A DNA stretch of 64,000 nt from JBFFMO01 sp041390025 (GTDB taxonomy: Bacteria; Myxococcota_A; Bradymonadia; Bradymonadales; Bradymonadaceae). The notes below the pieces were generated by a model. The model saw only the letters and a list, made by a program, of their open reading frames with translations. It was not told the origin of the DNA and made no database searches. The DNA is taken from assembly GCA_041390025.1 (NCBI GenBank), contig JAWKQR010000022.1, positions 1 through 64,000 of the forward strand, given 5' to 3'. The stretch's first letter is position 1, and the number at the start of each line of letters is the position of its first letter. Shown here piece after piece: positions 46,635-56,328 of the stretch. The translations under genes were made by a program, and so were the position numbers.

Positions 46635-47257
46635 CACTTCTCCACGAACGGAAAGTCGTCGAGCCCTCCAAGAGCCGTCAAGCTCTCGATCACCTCCCCG
46701 ACAGGCAGGCCAACGATTGCATGGTAGGACCCTTCGATGCGCTCAACCAAGAATGCGCCTATCCCTTGGGCTCCATAAGCGCCGGCTTTGTCCATGGGCT
46801 CACCGGTTCGGATGTAATTGCGAAGCGCGGCGTCCTCAACGTCACGAAAAAAGACGGTGGCCGTGACAGTGCCCACATCACAAATTACGCCGCCGCGATG
46901 CAACCAGCAAAACGACGTAGTCACCGTGTGCGGGCGCCCTCTGAGTTCGCGCAGCATCTCGAACGCGTGCTCCGGGCTCTGCGGCTTCTCGAGGATTTGA
47001 CCGTCTCGCTCCACAACCGTGTCAGCCGCCAGGATCCAATCCGGGTCATCCTGGTTCAAACTATGCCGAACCGCCTCGGCTTTCTCACGACACAGGCGTC
47101 GCGTGTAGGCGGTCCCATCTTCGCCGTGGTCTGGAATCTCATCCACGGAGCTGACACGCACGCGTGGATCAAATCCCATCATGCGCATAAGCTCAAGGCG
47201 ACGTGGAGACCCACTTGCGAGTACCATTTGGGTGTTGGCATAGGTCAATGGATTCAT
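46634..47257 (-). CDS. maf: Maf-family nucleotide pyrophosphatase
   Basis: 207 residues. Hydrolyses odd nucleoside triphosphates (dTTP/UTP- or 7-methyl-GTP-type). Motifs: VLASGSPRRLELMRMMG, CREKAEAV, ILAADTVVERDGQILEKP, and GEPMDKAGAYGAQGIGAFLV. ATG follows AAAGAGGGACACA. First gene of the maf-yggS-proC-divIVA run. Divergent from the NUDIX gene. Confidence 0.95.
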   Translation of the reverse strand: MNPLTYANTQMVLASGSPRRLELMRMMGFDPRVRVSSVDEIPDHGEDGTAYTRRLCREKAEAVRHSLNQDDPDWILAADTVVERDGQILEKPQSPEHAFEMLRELRGRPHTVTTSFCWLHRGGVICDVGTVTATVFFRDVEDAALRNYIRTGEPMDKAGAYGAQGIGAFLVERIEGSYHAIVGLPVGEVIESLTALGGLDDFPFVEK

Positions 47258-47288
47258 TGTGTCCCTCTTTCATCGGGCGAAAGCTATC

Positions 47289-47717
47289 ATGACTTACCGC
47301 AATCCCACACCCACCGTAGACATCATCATCGAGATCGACGCAAAGATTGTGCTGATCGAACGACGCCACGAGCCCAAGGGTTGGGCCTTGCCCGGTGGCT
47401 TTGTCGACTACGGCGAATCGGTCGAAGCCGCGGCGGTCCGCGAGGCCCTCGAGGAGACGTCGCTCCAGGTGAAGCTGACCGACCTGCTGTTTGTCTATTC
47501 CAACCCGAACCGGGACGCCCGCCAACACACCATGTCGACCGTGTTCATCGCGACCGCGACCGGAACGCCACGCGCTGCAGACGATGCCCATGATCTTCGG
47601 TTGGTGGCGCTCGACGCGCTTCCTGAAGACCTCTGTTTCGACCATCGCCTGATCTTGTCAGACTACGTTCGATTCCGAGACACCGGTTTGCGGCCGCTCC
47701 CCGGAGGCGGAAGGTGA
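47289..47717 (+). CDS. NUDIX hydrolase
   Basis: 142 residues from the ATG at 47289. NUDIX box GGFVDYGESVEAAAVREALEETSL in two visible parts (GGFVDYGESV and REALEETSL). WALPGGFVDYGES and HDLRLVALDALPEDLCFDH resemble ADP-ribose pyrophosphatase-type and related 8-oxo-dGTP-type NUDIX enzymes; the substrate is unclear. Stop overlaps the next gene's GTG start (GTGA). Confidence 0.9.
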   Translation: MTYRNPTPTVDIIIEIDAKIVLIERRHEPKGWALPGGFVDYGESVEAAAVREALEETSLQVKLTDLLFVYSNPNRDARQHTMSTVFIATATGTPRAADDAHDLRLVALDALPEDLCFDHRLILSDYVRFRDTGLRPLPGGGR

Positions 47718-50351
47718 ATTGGCTCCTTGTCGCCATCGTGTGTCTGGTCTCCGCTTCGGCCTCCGCGCAAGAACGCGTGCAGCGCTTTGCACGCACGATC
47801 GAGGCCCCCGCGGCGCGCGGCACGACCCTGCACCTTGACCGCCTTCCCGATGCGAACAGCTGGGACGTTCGCGTGACCGACGCGCGCTCGGCCAAGACGC
47901 TGGCCGTCGCATCGCTGCCGGAATGGGCGGGGTCGGAGTACTACGAGTACACCGTGAGGCCGATCACCCTCGGCGCCGCACTGGTTGTTGTGCTTGAGGC
48001 CGCCCCCAGCGCGTCCGCGCCGCCCGATGCCACCAGCTTTCAGGTCGCTTTCGCCCGGCGCGGCCGACAAGGAACTTGGCGAGAAATCGCGACGACACAA
48101 TCGTCGGTTCTCGATGGTGGGGCGACTGAGCTCGTCGTCAGGGATAACCAACCACAGCTCATCCGCACGACGACGGGTCCTTCGAGCTTTTGCGGGTCTT
48201 CGAGCGCTGTTCAGGTATTCGACACCGATTTGTTGGCGTTTCGCACGAGTTTGGACCTCAGCACTGTCGCAGCAAACGCGACACCCGTGAAGGCGACCCT
48301 GCCCGCCGGCGCGTTCGTGGACGACGGACTCCCCAACTACTTCTTGTGGTTCCTGGCGACGAGCGACCGTCGGAATCCAGACGATTCCCGCACCGTTATA
48401 CGCCCCATCGAATTGGGTGACGGAAAGCTGAAAACGGCATGGGCGGAAGGCCGACCGGACGAGGGCGCCGGGCAGTTTGTCACCGCACGGATCAATCCCG
48501 CACTCAAACTGCGCGGATTTCGAATCTTCCCGGGCAATGGCGCCGACGCGACCAGTTTTGCGGCTTACGCACGGCCGACCTCGGTGTTGATCAGCACCGA
48601 GACGACCTCCTACCGCGTCGACCTTCCGCCGTCTGATTTTGACGCGCTCTCGGCCGCCGGTGGGTATTTTGTCCAGCTCCCAGAGAGCGTGCGAACCCGA
48701 TGCATGACGCTGACACTTCTGGCTTCCGTCGATGGCAACGCCACCGGCGAAGACGCGTGGAAAGCCAAGGCGACGGCCATCTCGGAGGTTACGCCGGTCT
48801 CGGAGCTCTACGGTCTTCCAAAGGACTTCGCGGCAGTGGTGGTGGTCGAGAAACTCCTTAAGGAGTCGGACACTCGCAACACACGCCGACTCGCAGCGCT
48901 AACGGCGCCCCTCGGGCCCGAACTTTCCGGCATTTTGGAGAAGGTCGTGAACGACGGGTCTGACGAAGACCGGGCGCGTGTCGCACCGTTGCTGATGAAC
49001 ATTCCGTCTGAGCAGGCAGTTCCCATCCTCATGGACCTGTTCCGGGAATACACCGCGGACAGCTCATTCTACCTGCCGGTTCGGCGAGGTCTGGAGCTTC
49101 ACCGCGAGCTGGCTGGGCCAAAACTCGCGAAGCTCTTGCAGGAGTCCCCACCTTCAGACCCACGCGTGTTGGTCGATTTGGTGCGCCTCGTGGGCCGGCT
49201 CGCCGAACCCGACGACCTGCGTTTCCTTACCGCGTCGTTGGGTCAAGGCGATACGTTGCTGCGCAAGGAACGCATACGCGCCGTGAGTCGCGCGGGTGCG
49301 ACGGTGATCGGCGACCTTTTTGCGGTGATGCGTTCCAAACCCAACTCGGCGGCCGCCGAAGACGCCCTCAAGGCCATCTATTCCCTCGGCAGAAAGCTCT
49401 ACCCCAACGCCCCCGAGACCACGCAGGACGCGGCGATCCTGGAAGACCTCGCGTTGAATTCGCGCCAGTCGCGCACACGCATGGCGGCGGTGCGTTGTCT
49501 AACTTACTTCGATGGCCCCACCACCACCGATTCGCTGGCTCAGATCCTCGCACAGGACCGCAACCCCTTGGTGCGACGCACGGCCGTTCATGCGCTGAAC
49601 CCGCGTGTGGCCCGGCAAGCACGGGTGGCCATCGAATCCGCGCTCAATGATGATTCCCCCGATGTCCGGATCGCAGCGGCCGAGTCGCTCGCGAGCCGAC
49701 AAGATGGACTTGTGTCCGTGCCGGCCTTGAAAGCCTACGTGGCCAACGAAACCTGGCCTCGAGGACTCTCGGCGGGATACTCTGTTCTCGTCCAGCTCGC
49801 CGACAACTCCACGCAGGCGTTTTTGGAGCGAGAGATGTTGCGGGACCCCTACGACGAGCGCGCGGTGATTGTGGCAGATGCGCTTAAGCGCCGGAACCCG
49901 CAGCCCGTCGCCCATCGCCGCAGAACAGTTACTCAAGGACACGCAAACAACCTTTCTGCTGAAACGCCACATCATCGACGCCCTTGGCATCGAGGCGTCG
50001 CAGGAAAACGAGAACATTCTCAAGGACTTGATCACCAAACCTAACCCGTTTCCGGAATTCGATGACAGCCGAAACACCAACTTGAGCGTTCGGGCTATTT
50101 TGGCGCTGGGCCGGCTGCGGACCCCCTCGGGGATCGACTTCCTGTTTGAACGCCTGAAGTCAACCAGTGACCTCGCGTGGCAACAAGCATACCTGCGCGC
50201 GCTCGCGTTCTCGACTGATCCGGCAGTGGCTGACCGATTGGACGGCTTCGTCCAAGAAGCCCCCGAATCGCTGCAAGACGAGGTGAAAGCCACGTCGGGA
50301 ACCATCCGACGCAGGGCCAGTCTTCAAGAGATTGAAGACGCGATCGACTAG
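47714..50351 (+). CDS. Periplasmic protein with glycan-binding-like domain and HEAT repeats (frameshift)
   Basis: About 878 residues when restored. Signal peptide (LLVAIVCLVSASASAQ) from GTG at 47714. At about 230-320 a discoidin-type module: GDGKLKTAWAEGRPDEGAGQ and FRIFPGNGADATSFAAYARP, close to NADase-type glycan-binding domains. From about 365 on it is HEAT-like: VRRTAVHALNPRVARQARVA, SPDVRIAAAESLASRQDG. The frame shifts near 49910, after which IAAEQLLKDTQTTFLLKRH continues to a stop at 50349-50351. Function unknown. Convergent with the rhodanese-E1 gene; stops overlap as CTAG. Confidence 0.78.
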
Positions 50352-51466
50352 TGTTTCCGGCCCGCGCACACGCATTTAGGGTCTGCGGAGAGTCGAAGTT
50401 CGCGCACGGACGCCTCGCGCGCGTCGTAAATGATGAGACGACCGCTGGCGGGTTGGCCGATGCCGAGCACCAACTTGATGGCTTCGGTCGCCTGCATCAC
50501 GCCGATCACTCCGGGAAGTACGCCCAAAACGCCCGCCTCCGCACAGTTGGGGGCCAACCCCGGTCCCGGAGGCTCAGGAAAGAGGCATCGATAACACGGA
50601 CCGGATTTGGCCAAGAACACGCTCAACTGCCCCTCGAACTGGTGCACCGAGCCATGGACCAAATCGATCCCGTGGCGCAGGCAGGCGTCGTTGACCAGGT
50701 ACCGGGTCGCAAAATTGTCGCCGCCGTCCACAACAACATCCCAACCTTGCGCAAACAACTGGTCAACGTTCTGATCCGTCAGACGCTCTGGAAACGTCGT
50801 CACGGAGATATCGGGATTGAGTCTCGCCAGCGCGGCCTTCGCAGACTCGACTTTGAGGTCTCCAACACGCGCGTCGTCATGGAGAACTTGACGCTGCAAG
50901 TTCGACCGATCCACGCGATCGTCGTCGATGATACCCAATGTGCCCACGCCTGCCGCCGCGAGGTAAAGGGCCGCGGGGCTTCCCAAACCGCCCACGCCAA
51001 CGAGCAACACGCGCGCGTCGAGCAGTCGCAGCTGACCCTCCTCCCCCACCTCGGACAGCCGCAGGTGGCGGCTGTAGCGTTCCCGCTGCCGGTCCGTCAG
51101 AAGGCGCGTTGTGCGGGTAGGCATCCCGTGTCCCCGCCACGCCGGAAATCCACCCACCAACGACACCACGTTGGTGTATCCGAGCTGGCCAAGGGTGTGC
51201 GCCACCAGCGCACTTCGAGTGCCGCCCGCGCAATAGGCGACGATGGGTGTGTCGTGGTCTGGAACGACCGACTCGATCCGCATGTCGACAAACGACCGTG
51301 GCAAGAAGATGCACCCCTCGGCATGGCCGTCGACGTACTCATCCCGCTCCCGGACGTCGAGCAAGACGAGCGCTTCACCCGCGACCAAACGTTGCCGAAT
51401 TTGTTCGGGATCTTCTTCGCGAATCTCGGCGCGGATTCGTTGCAGCATCTCGGAAAATGTCGGCAT
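50348..51466 (-). CDS. Rhodanese-E1 (MoeB/ThiF-like) fusion protein
   Basis: 372 residues. N-terminal rhodanese (about 15-115): ALVLLDVRERDEYVDGHAEG and catalytic-loop VAYCAGGTRSALVAHTLGQLGY. Then an E1-like adenylating domain (about 125-360): LLVGVGGLGSPAALYLAAAG (nucleotide loop), NLQRQVLH, VVDGGDNFATRYLVND, and zinc Cys in PCYRCLFPEP and PKCVCAG. This enzyme activates a sulfur carrier (MoaD/ThiS type) by adenylation; the rhodanese could supply the sulfur. In MoeZ and MOCS3 the rhodanese is C-terminal, so this order is reversed. ATG follows AAGGAGTGACCG. Confidence 0.9.
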   Translation of the reverse strand: MPTFSEMLQRIRAEIREEDPEQIRQRLVAGEALVLLDVRERDEYVDGHAEGCIFLPRSFVDMRIESVVPDHDTPIVAYCAGGTRSALVAHTLGQLGYTNVVSLVGGFPAWRGHGMPTRTTRLLTDRQRERYSRHLRLSEVGEEGQLRLLDARVLLVGVGGLGSPAALYLAAAGVGTLGIIDDDRVDRSNLQRQVLHDDARVGDLKVESAKAALARLNPDISVTTFPERLTDQNVDQLFAQGWDVVVDGGDNFATRYLVNDACLRHGIDLVHGSVHQFEGQLSVFLAKSGPCYRCLFPEPPGPGLAPNCAEAGVLGVLPGVIGVMQATEAIKLVLGIGQPASGRLIIYDAREASVRELRLSADPKCVCAGRKH

Positions 51467-51563
51467 CGGTCACTCCTTGAATTCACGGTGTTGTTGCCCG
51501 GCGCGCCCTCTGATACAACCCTGCACAACCAATGGACAAGCGCCTAATAAACGAGTCGGACAA

Positions 51564-52190
51564 ATGATCGATCTGCGAACTTTCACGTACGTCGACGTGC
51601 TGCAACCCAAGCTTGCAGGCTTCCTTCAGACGATTTCTCAGGGTTATCAACCCCTTGAAAACCAGGCAGTACTCTACGTCGAGGTCGCACCAGGCATCTC
51701 GATCAATCAGGTCACCGATGTGTGCCTGAAGCGTACCACCGTGCAGCCGGGCATGCAGATCGTGGAACGTGCGTTCGGCGTCCTCGAAGTCCATCACTTC
51801 GACCAAGGACAGATTCGCGCTGCCGGCCAAGCGATTCTTGATTATTACGGCATTCAAGAGACCGACCGTCTCAAGCCGAAGATCCTCACCACGCAGATCA
51901 TCACTGGCATCGCGGGTCATCAGGCCATGTTGATCAACCGCATGCGACACGGGGATTTGATCGCCGAGAACGAGACCCTTTACGTCATGGAGTGCCACCC
52001 CGCCGGGTATGCGCTCATCGCTGCGAATGAGGCCGAAAAGGCTGCGCCTGTGAATCTGTTGGAAATGCGTGGCGTGGGAGCCTTCGGGCGTCTGTACCTC
52101 GGCGGCAGCGAAGATGTGATTCGTGAGGCCGCCAAGGCCGTCGAAGAATGCCTAAACGCGATCGATGGCCGCGAGAACAAAGCGGGTTAG
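51564..52190 (+). CDS. BMC-domain (microcompartment shell-like) protein
   Basis: 208 residues. The C-terminal half (about 165-205) reads like a BMC strand-helix: LLEMRGVGAFGRLYLGGSED followed by VIREAAKAVEECLNAI. The N-terminal half (about 1-100, with VAPGISINQVTDVCLKRTTV and PGMQIVERAFGVLEVHHF) looks like a second, degenerate copy, so a tandem (BMC-T-like) protein is plausible. Shell proteins form hexagonal tiles. No other microcompartment gene is in the window, so it may act alone. ATG at 51564. Confidence 0.6.
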   Translation: MIDLRTFTYVDVLQPKLAGFLQTISQGYQPLENQAVLYVEVAPGISINQVTDVCLKRTTVQPGMQIVERAFGVLEVHHFDQGQIRAAGQAILDYYGIQETDRLKPKILTTQIITGIAGHQAMLINRMRHGDLIAENETLYVMECHPAGYALIAANEAEKAAPVNLLEMRGVGAFGRLYLGGSEDVIREAAKAVEECLNAIDGRENKAG

Positions 52191-52885
52191 GCCTCGAGGA
52201 ACTCCCGTACGTCCCAACTCAGCCCCGTCTGGTCGAGCGAAAATGCTTCGCATTCGCTCAAAACCACCCCTGCCACATCGTCGGCTGATGGCAGTGTATT
52301 CGGGTCCTCATTGGGCATCGCCTCGGCCCGCATCGCTGTGGCGGTGCCGCCCGGATTAACCGTCCAAACACCAATCAAGTCGTCTCGCCATTCCTCAGCG
52401 AGCGTCGATGCCAAACCCTCCACGCCGTGCTTTGAGACCGCGTATGGGCCCCAGGTCGCACGCCCCTTGCGCCCAACCGACGAGGACATCAACACCAACA
52501 GGGGCGACGCACCCAGCGACAACAGCGGATACATCGCTGTGGCCACGTAAAAACTCCCCAACAGATTGACTTCAATCACCTTCTGAAACGCCGCCGCTTC
52601 AATCTGCGCAAGCGGCCGTCGCGGCCCAAGCACTCCCGCGCAGTGGATCACCAGATCCAGCGCACCATGCGCTCGCCGGACCGTCGCCGCAAGCTCTGCG
52701 ACGGCGACCGGGTCGCTCACGTCCACCGAATACTCAGGGAACGGGGTTTCTCGCCGCGCGGCGCGCGCACATCCGGTCACCAACGCCCCCTGAGCGTGCA
52801 ACTGATTCGCCAACGCGTAACCGATGCCGCGAGAGCTCCCCGTAATCAGGACCGGACGGCCCTGATATCTGTTAAAGGACCCCAT
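52187..52885 (-). CDS. Short-chain dehydrogenase/reductase
   Basis: 232 residues from the ATG at 52885. Classical SDR: LITGSSRGIGYALANQL (TGxxxGIG), HCAGVLGP (NAG-type), MSSSVGRKGRATWGPYAVSKHG (Ser, YxxxK) and WTVNPGGTATAMRAE. Oxidoreductase with NAD(P); substrate unknown. Its ATG lies inside the last codons of the upstream gene (ATGGGGTCCTTTAA overlap), so they are coupled. The stop shares four bases (TTAG) with the BMC-like gene. Confidence 0.9.
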   Translation of the reverse strand: MGSFNRYQGRPVLITGSSRGIGYALANQLHAQGALVTGCARAARRETPFPEYSVDVSDPVAVAELAATVRRAHGALDLVIHCAGVLGPRRPLAQIEAAAFQKVIEVNLLGSFYVATAMYPLLSLGASPLLVLMSSSVGRKGRATWGPYAVSKHGVEGLASTLAEEWRDDLIGVWTVNPGGTATAMRAEAMPNEDPNTLPSADDVAGVVLSECEAFSLDQTGLSWDVREFLEA

Positions 52886-53485
52886 CGTCGGGGTTGAGCG
52901 AGAAAGGCCAGCGAATGCTGGTGTAGTCGGCGTTTCGTTTGCCGAGCTGGCGGCGCATCGAGCCCCGGAACTCCACAGGTGGGCGGACATGCTTCCCAGC
53001 GCTTCAGCCCAGTTCGAAGCGAATCGTTGGTACTCGCGGAACACGACGCTCTCGTCGCGCGCCTCCGTCGAGGCCCGCGCGACCTTCTGCTTGAGCTTCT
53101 CGATCATCTCCGGGGCGCCTTCGATCGACCCTTTGCGTTCGCTCAGGTAGGCGATCATGTCATCGACAACCGCGGCGAGCGCCGGCTCATCCCAGTGACG
53201 GATCTTTTGGCTTGGATATCCTACGGCGTTCAGACGCTTGAGTTGGCGCTGCACGGCAGCGAGCTCTACGCCGAGGTGCTTCCAGCTCATGCGGTCTTCC
53301 TCTTCCTCGTGCCGCCATTCGACGAACTTGAGATCAGAATCCTGCATGGCTTTTTTGTACGTTTTCCAAGCGTGCGTAAGTCGCGGATGGAAATACTTGA
53401 CGAAATCCAGCTCGGGATGAGCGTCGCAGTATTTCAGAACATCTTCGAAACACGCTTCCAATTCGATTACATTTGCGTTGGGCAT
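52872..53485 (-). CDS. Helical hypothetical protein (one-base frameshift)
   Basis: About 204 residues when restored, stop at 52872-52874. Mostly charged helices: VIELEACFEDVLKYCDAHPE, WRHEEEEDRMSWKHLGVELA and VAAVVDDMIAYL-like segments, no signal peptide or membrane helix. A base is missing near 52974: adding it gives EFRGSMRRQLGKRNADYTSI and the end NPDDGVL. As written, the frame runs on into the SDR gene and looks like a fusion. I do not recognise the family. It is divergent from the kinase gene. Confidence 0.6.
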
Positions 53486-53624
53486 CGCGAATACCTCCAG
53501 ACCTCGTGTCTATCGCATCCCCGCACGGTCTCTGTCAACGCGGGCTTGTCGCACCGCAAGGGACATTCTGACAAGACCGCCTGCTTTTTTCGCGTTACAC
53601 TCGCGCTGCTCAAGTACAGGTAGC

Positions 53625-55811
53625 ATGCAGACGTCCTCAACATTCGGCCCCTACAAGCTCTTCAGACGTGTCGCCATTGGCGGCATGGCCGAGATCTTTT
53701 TGGCCCGGCGCGACGACGAAGACAGGTGGTTCGCCTTAAAGATCATGCTGCCGCACAACGCGGGCAACCCAGAGCACGAGCTGATGTTCATGGACGAGGC
53801 TCAATTGCTGCAACGGGTACGTCACCCCAACATCGTTGCGGCGATGGATGTGCTCCATGTGGACGGCCGCATCGCGGTGGCCCTCGAGTACATCCCAGGA
53901 AACGACCTCTCTGTCGTGCTCAAGCGGATGCGCGAACGCAACACAGTCATGCCGCTTGATCTCGCGCTCGAGATCGCCATGGGGATCGCGGCAGGACTGC
54001 ATCACGCCCATACGCTCTTGGGTCCGGACGGCGCGCCTTTGTACCTTGTGCACCGTGATGTGACGCCCGAGAACATCCTTTTGGGCGTCGATGGAAGCGT
54101 GAAGATCGCGGATTTTGGGGTCGCGAAGGCGCGCGGGTTCAACCAAGTCGAGACCAAGACCGGCATCATCAAGGGGAAACTGCGTTACATGGCGCCCGAG
54201 TATGCCACGGGCAATATGCAAGACGTACGCAGCGACCTTTTTAGCCTCGGCCTGTGTGCCTTCGAGATGATAACGGGCGAACACGCGTACGAGCGCGCTG
54301 GGCTTGGCCCGGAGCTGGTCGATGCCATCAAGTACGCCCAGGTGCCCAAGCTTGAAACTCTGCGCGAAGGCTGCCCTCCGCTGCTCCAGAAGCTCTTGGA
54401 CAAGATGTTGGCCGTCAACCCGCTCGATCGGTTCACCACCGCGGAGAGCCTGCGACGTGCGCTGGAAAAGGTCCACGGCACCCTTCCCCCGTCGGGGGTA
54501 AGCTTGGCGCCGTTCCTGCGCGGGTTGGGACTCGCACCCTCGATGCCGATTGTGGGTGGCGAGGTGAAACTCTCGTCCGACGAATCCTCCGACCGGGCCA
54601 CGACATTGGAACCAACTGGCCAGATGCCGCTGTCGGTCAACCGTATCCCGGTCGCGGAAGCGAAACCCGAGGTGCTCAGCGTCTCTGGCTACCACCGAAT
54701 CGTTCGGCGCCAGGTCGTTCAAGAGCCAAAAGCAGCCGCCGTAGTCCAACATCATCATCCGTCGGCTCTGAGCGGACTGATCGACCTCAATGTGTATGTT
54801 GAGTCCGTCGACATGGAGCCGCTGGGCGACGCCGATTCGGGCGAAGCACAGGCCGACGAGAGCAACGAAGGGTTCGATTCCACGCCCACGGCGAGGCTGG
54901 CCGACTTCGATCCGCCCCCGGAGCCGGCATCCGGGGATGCCGTGTCTCCGCCGGTCGTGTCGCTCTTTGATGATCTTTTTGAAGGCGACGCCGTCGCGCT
55001 GTCGTTGCCCGCGGCCCAGCCTGACGAGGTTACCGGAGATCACGACACCCAGGACTTCGAAGACACGGGCAGACTCGACGCCGCGGACTGGGATTCGACC
55101 GGTCGACTCGATGCGACGGGGCCCACCCACGCTTTGGCGCGGACGGACACCCGTGGCGCCGAGCACGCCCCTGTCGAGCGCATGGTCACGCAACCTCAAC
55201 GCATCGTGACCGAACCTCTTCCGGTCATGCCTGCGACGAATGCCGAGACGCCCCAAAACCCGATCGTCGGGCCGGCGGTCGTGCCAATGCAAGCACAACC
55301 CGACCATCCTGTGACGCAACCGCTTCTTGCGGAACACGAACCCGAACCCACCCGTCCTTCGGCCGTAATCGCCGCTGCGGAGGATTTACGCGCTGCGGCC
55401 CCCACCAAACCCGAGGCTCTGCGCCCCGCTTCGCCGCCGCTCAATCCCAACATGATGATGCCGAGCCAAGGCCCGCCCACAGGCCAGATGCAGCGGCCGT
55501 TTGCGTCGAATTCCGGCATCTTCGCAACGCCTCAAGCCCCTTTTGGACCTCCGCCGCAGACCGCATCCACCGGCATCCCGACAGGGGAACCGTCCATCGA
55601 GGCATCGCTGGCCTTCACGCCGAAGCCAACCATCATCGATCCAGATTCGCCGCTCGCCAAGATGCAGCCGATGAAGTTAAGGACCGAGGAACCTGAAGAG
55701 GAAGAGCCCGTCAAACCGAAGTACTCACCGCTCTTCGTGAAGTATGGTTTCATGGGCATCGCGATACTGGTTGTGTTGGCGATGTTAGGCTTGATATGGG
55801 CGCTCACGTAG
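53625..55811 (+). CDS. Membrane-anchored serine/threonine protein kinase
   Basis: 728 residues from the ATG at 53625. Kinase domain (about 8-290): RVAIGGMAEIFLARR (glycine loop), WFALKIML (Lys), HRDVTPENIL (catalytic loop), DFGVAKARG and MAPEYATG. A long acidic, Pro/Thr-rich linker follows, with repeats EDTGRLDAADWDSTGRLDATG. The C-terminus has one helix (YGFMGIAILVVLAMLGLIWAL), so the kinase faces the cytoplasm with almost nothing outside. It precedes ruvC, which starts 22 bases after its stop. Kinases of this build are common in Myxococcota. Confidence 0.93.
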   Translation: MQTSSTFGPYKLFRRVAIGGMAEIFLARRDDEDRWFALKIMLPHNAGNPEHELMFMDEAQLLQRVRHPNIVAAMDVLHVDGRIAVALEYIPGNDLSVVLKRMRERNTVMPLDLALEIAMGIAAGLHHAHTLLGPDGAPLYLVHRDVTPENILLGVDGSVKIADFGVAKARGFNQVETKTGIIKGKLRYMAPEYATGNMQDVRSDLFSLGLCAFEMITGEHAYERAGLGPELVDAIKYAQVPKLETLREGCPPLLQKLLDKMLAVNPLDRFTTAESLRRALEKVHGTLPPSGVSLAPFLRGLGLAPSMPIVGGEVKLSSDESSDRATTLEPTGQMPLSVNRIPVAEAKPEVLSVSGYHRIVRRQVVQEPKAAAVVQHHHPSALSGLIDLNVYVESVDMEPLGDADSGEAQADESNEGFDSTPTARLADFDPPPEPASGDAVSPPVVSLFDDLFEGDAVALSLPAAQPDEVTGDHDTQDFEDTGRLDAADWDSTGRLDATGPTHALARTDTRGAEHAPVERMVTQPQRIVTEPLPVMPATNAETPQNPIVGPAVVPMQAQPDHPVTQPLLAEHEPEPTRPSAVIAAAEDLRAAAPTKPEALRPASPPLNPNMMMPSQGPPTGQMQRPFASNSGIFATPQAPFGPPPQTASTGIPTGEPSIEASLAFTPKPTIIDPDSPLAKMQPMKLRTEEPEEEEPVKPKYSPLFVKYGFMGIAILVVLAMLGLIWALT

Positions 55812-55833
55812 GGCCCGCTGCGCAAGGAAGCGT

Positions 55834-56328
55834 GTGAGAGTCATCGGAATTGACCCAGGCAGTCGTTACACAGGTTACGGCATCATCGAGCGTGTTGGCC
55901 CCAAGCTGCGCCACGTCGCGAGCGGGCGCATCAACGCCACCAAAGGTGAGTCGTTTGCGGACCGCCTTGATCTGATCTACACCGGACTCGCCACGATCTT
56001 GGAAGAGTATCCCTGCCAAGAGGGCGCGATTGAGTCGATCTTCACCGCACGAAACGCGATGTCCACCATCAAGCTCGGCCAAGCACGTGGCGTCGCCCTG
56101 CTCGCCGCGAAACACCAAGGTTTGGCGCTCGCCGAATTCGCACCATCCGAGATCAAACAAGCGGTAACAGGGTCGGGACGAGCCACAAAAGAGGTCGTAA
56201 CCGCGATGGTCAAAACCATACTTCGCATCGAAGGTGACCTGTCTGAAGACGCAGGCGACGCACTCGCCCTCGCCATTTGCCACTTGAACACGTCGAGCTT
56301 TTTGAGCCGACTGAAGGAGACGCCGTGA
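55834..56328 (+). CDS. ruvC: Holliday-junction endonuclease RuvC
   Basis: 164 residues from GTG at 55834. Cleaves Holliday junctions with RuvAB. Motifs: VIGIDPGSRYTGYGII (first Asp), AIESIFTARNAMSTIKLGQARG (Glu), and SEDAGDALALAICHL (last Asp pair). Size and motifs are normal. Stop overlaps the ruvA GTG (GTGA). Confidence 0.96.
   Translation: MRVIGIDPGSRYTGYGIIERVGPKLRHVASGRINATKGESFADRLDLIYTGLATILEEYPCQEGAIESIFTARNAMSTIKLGQARGVALLAAKHQGLALAEFAPSEIKQAVTGSGRATKEVVTAMVKTILRIEGDLSEDAGDALALAICHLNTSSFLSRLKETP

Noticed and set aside
53736..55337. Open frame of about 530 codons opposite the kinase gene
   Set aside because: The kinase motifs on the plus strand are decisive; the antisense product has no recognisable feature.
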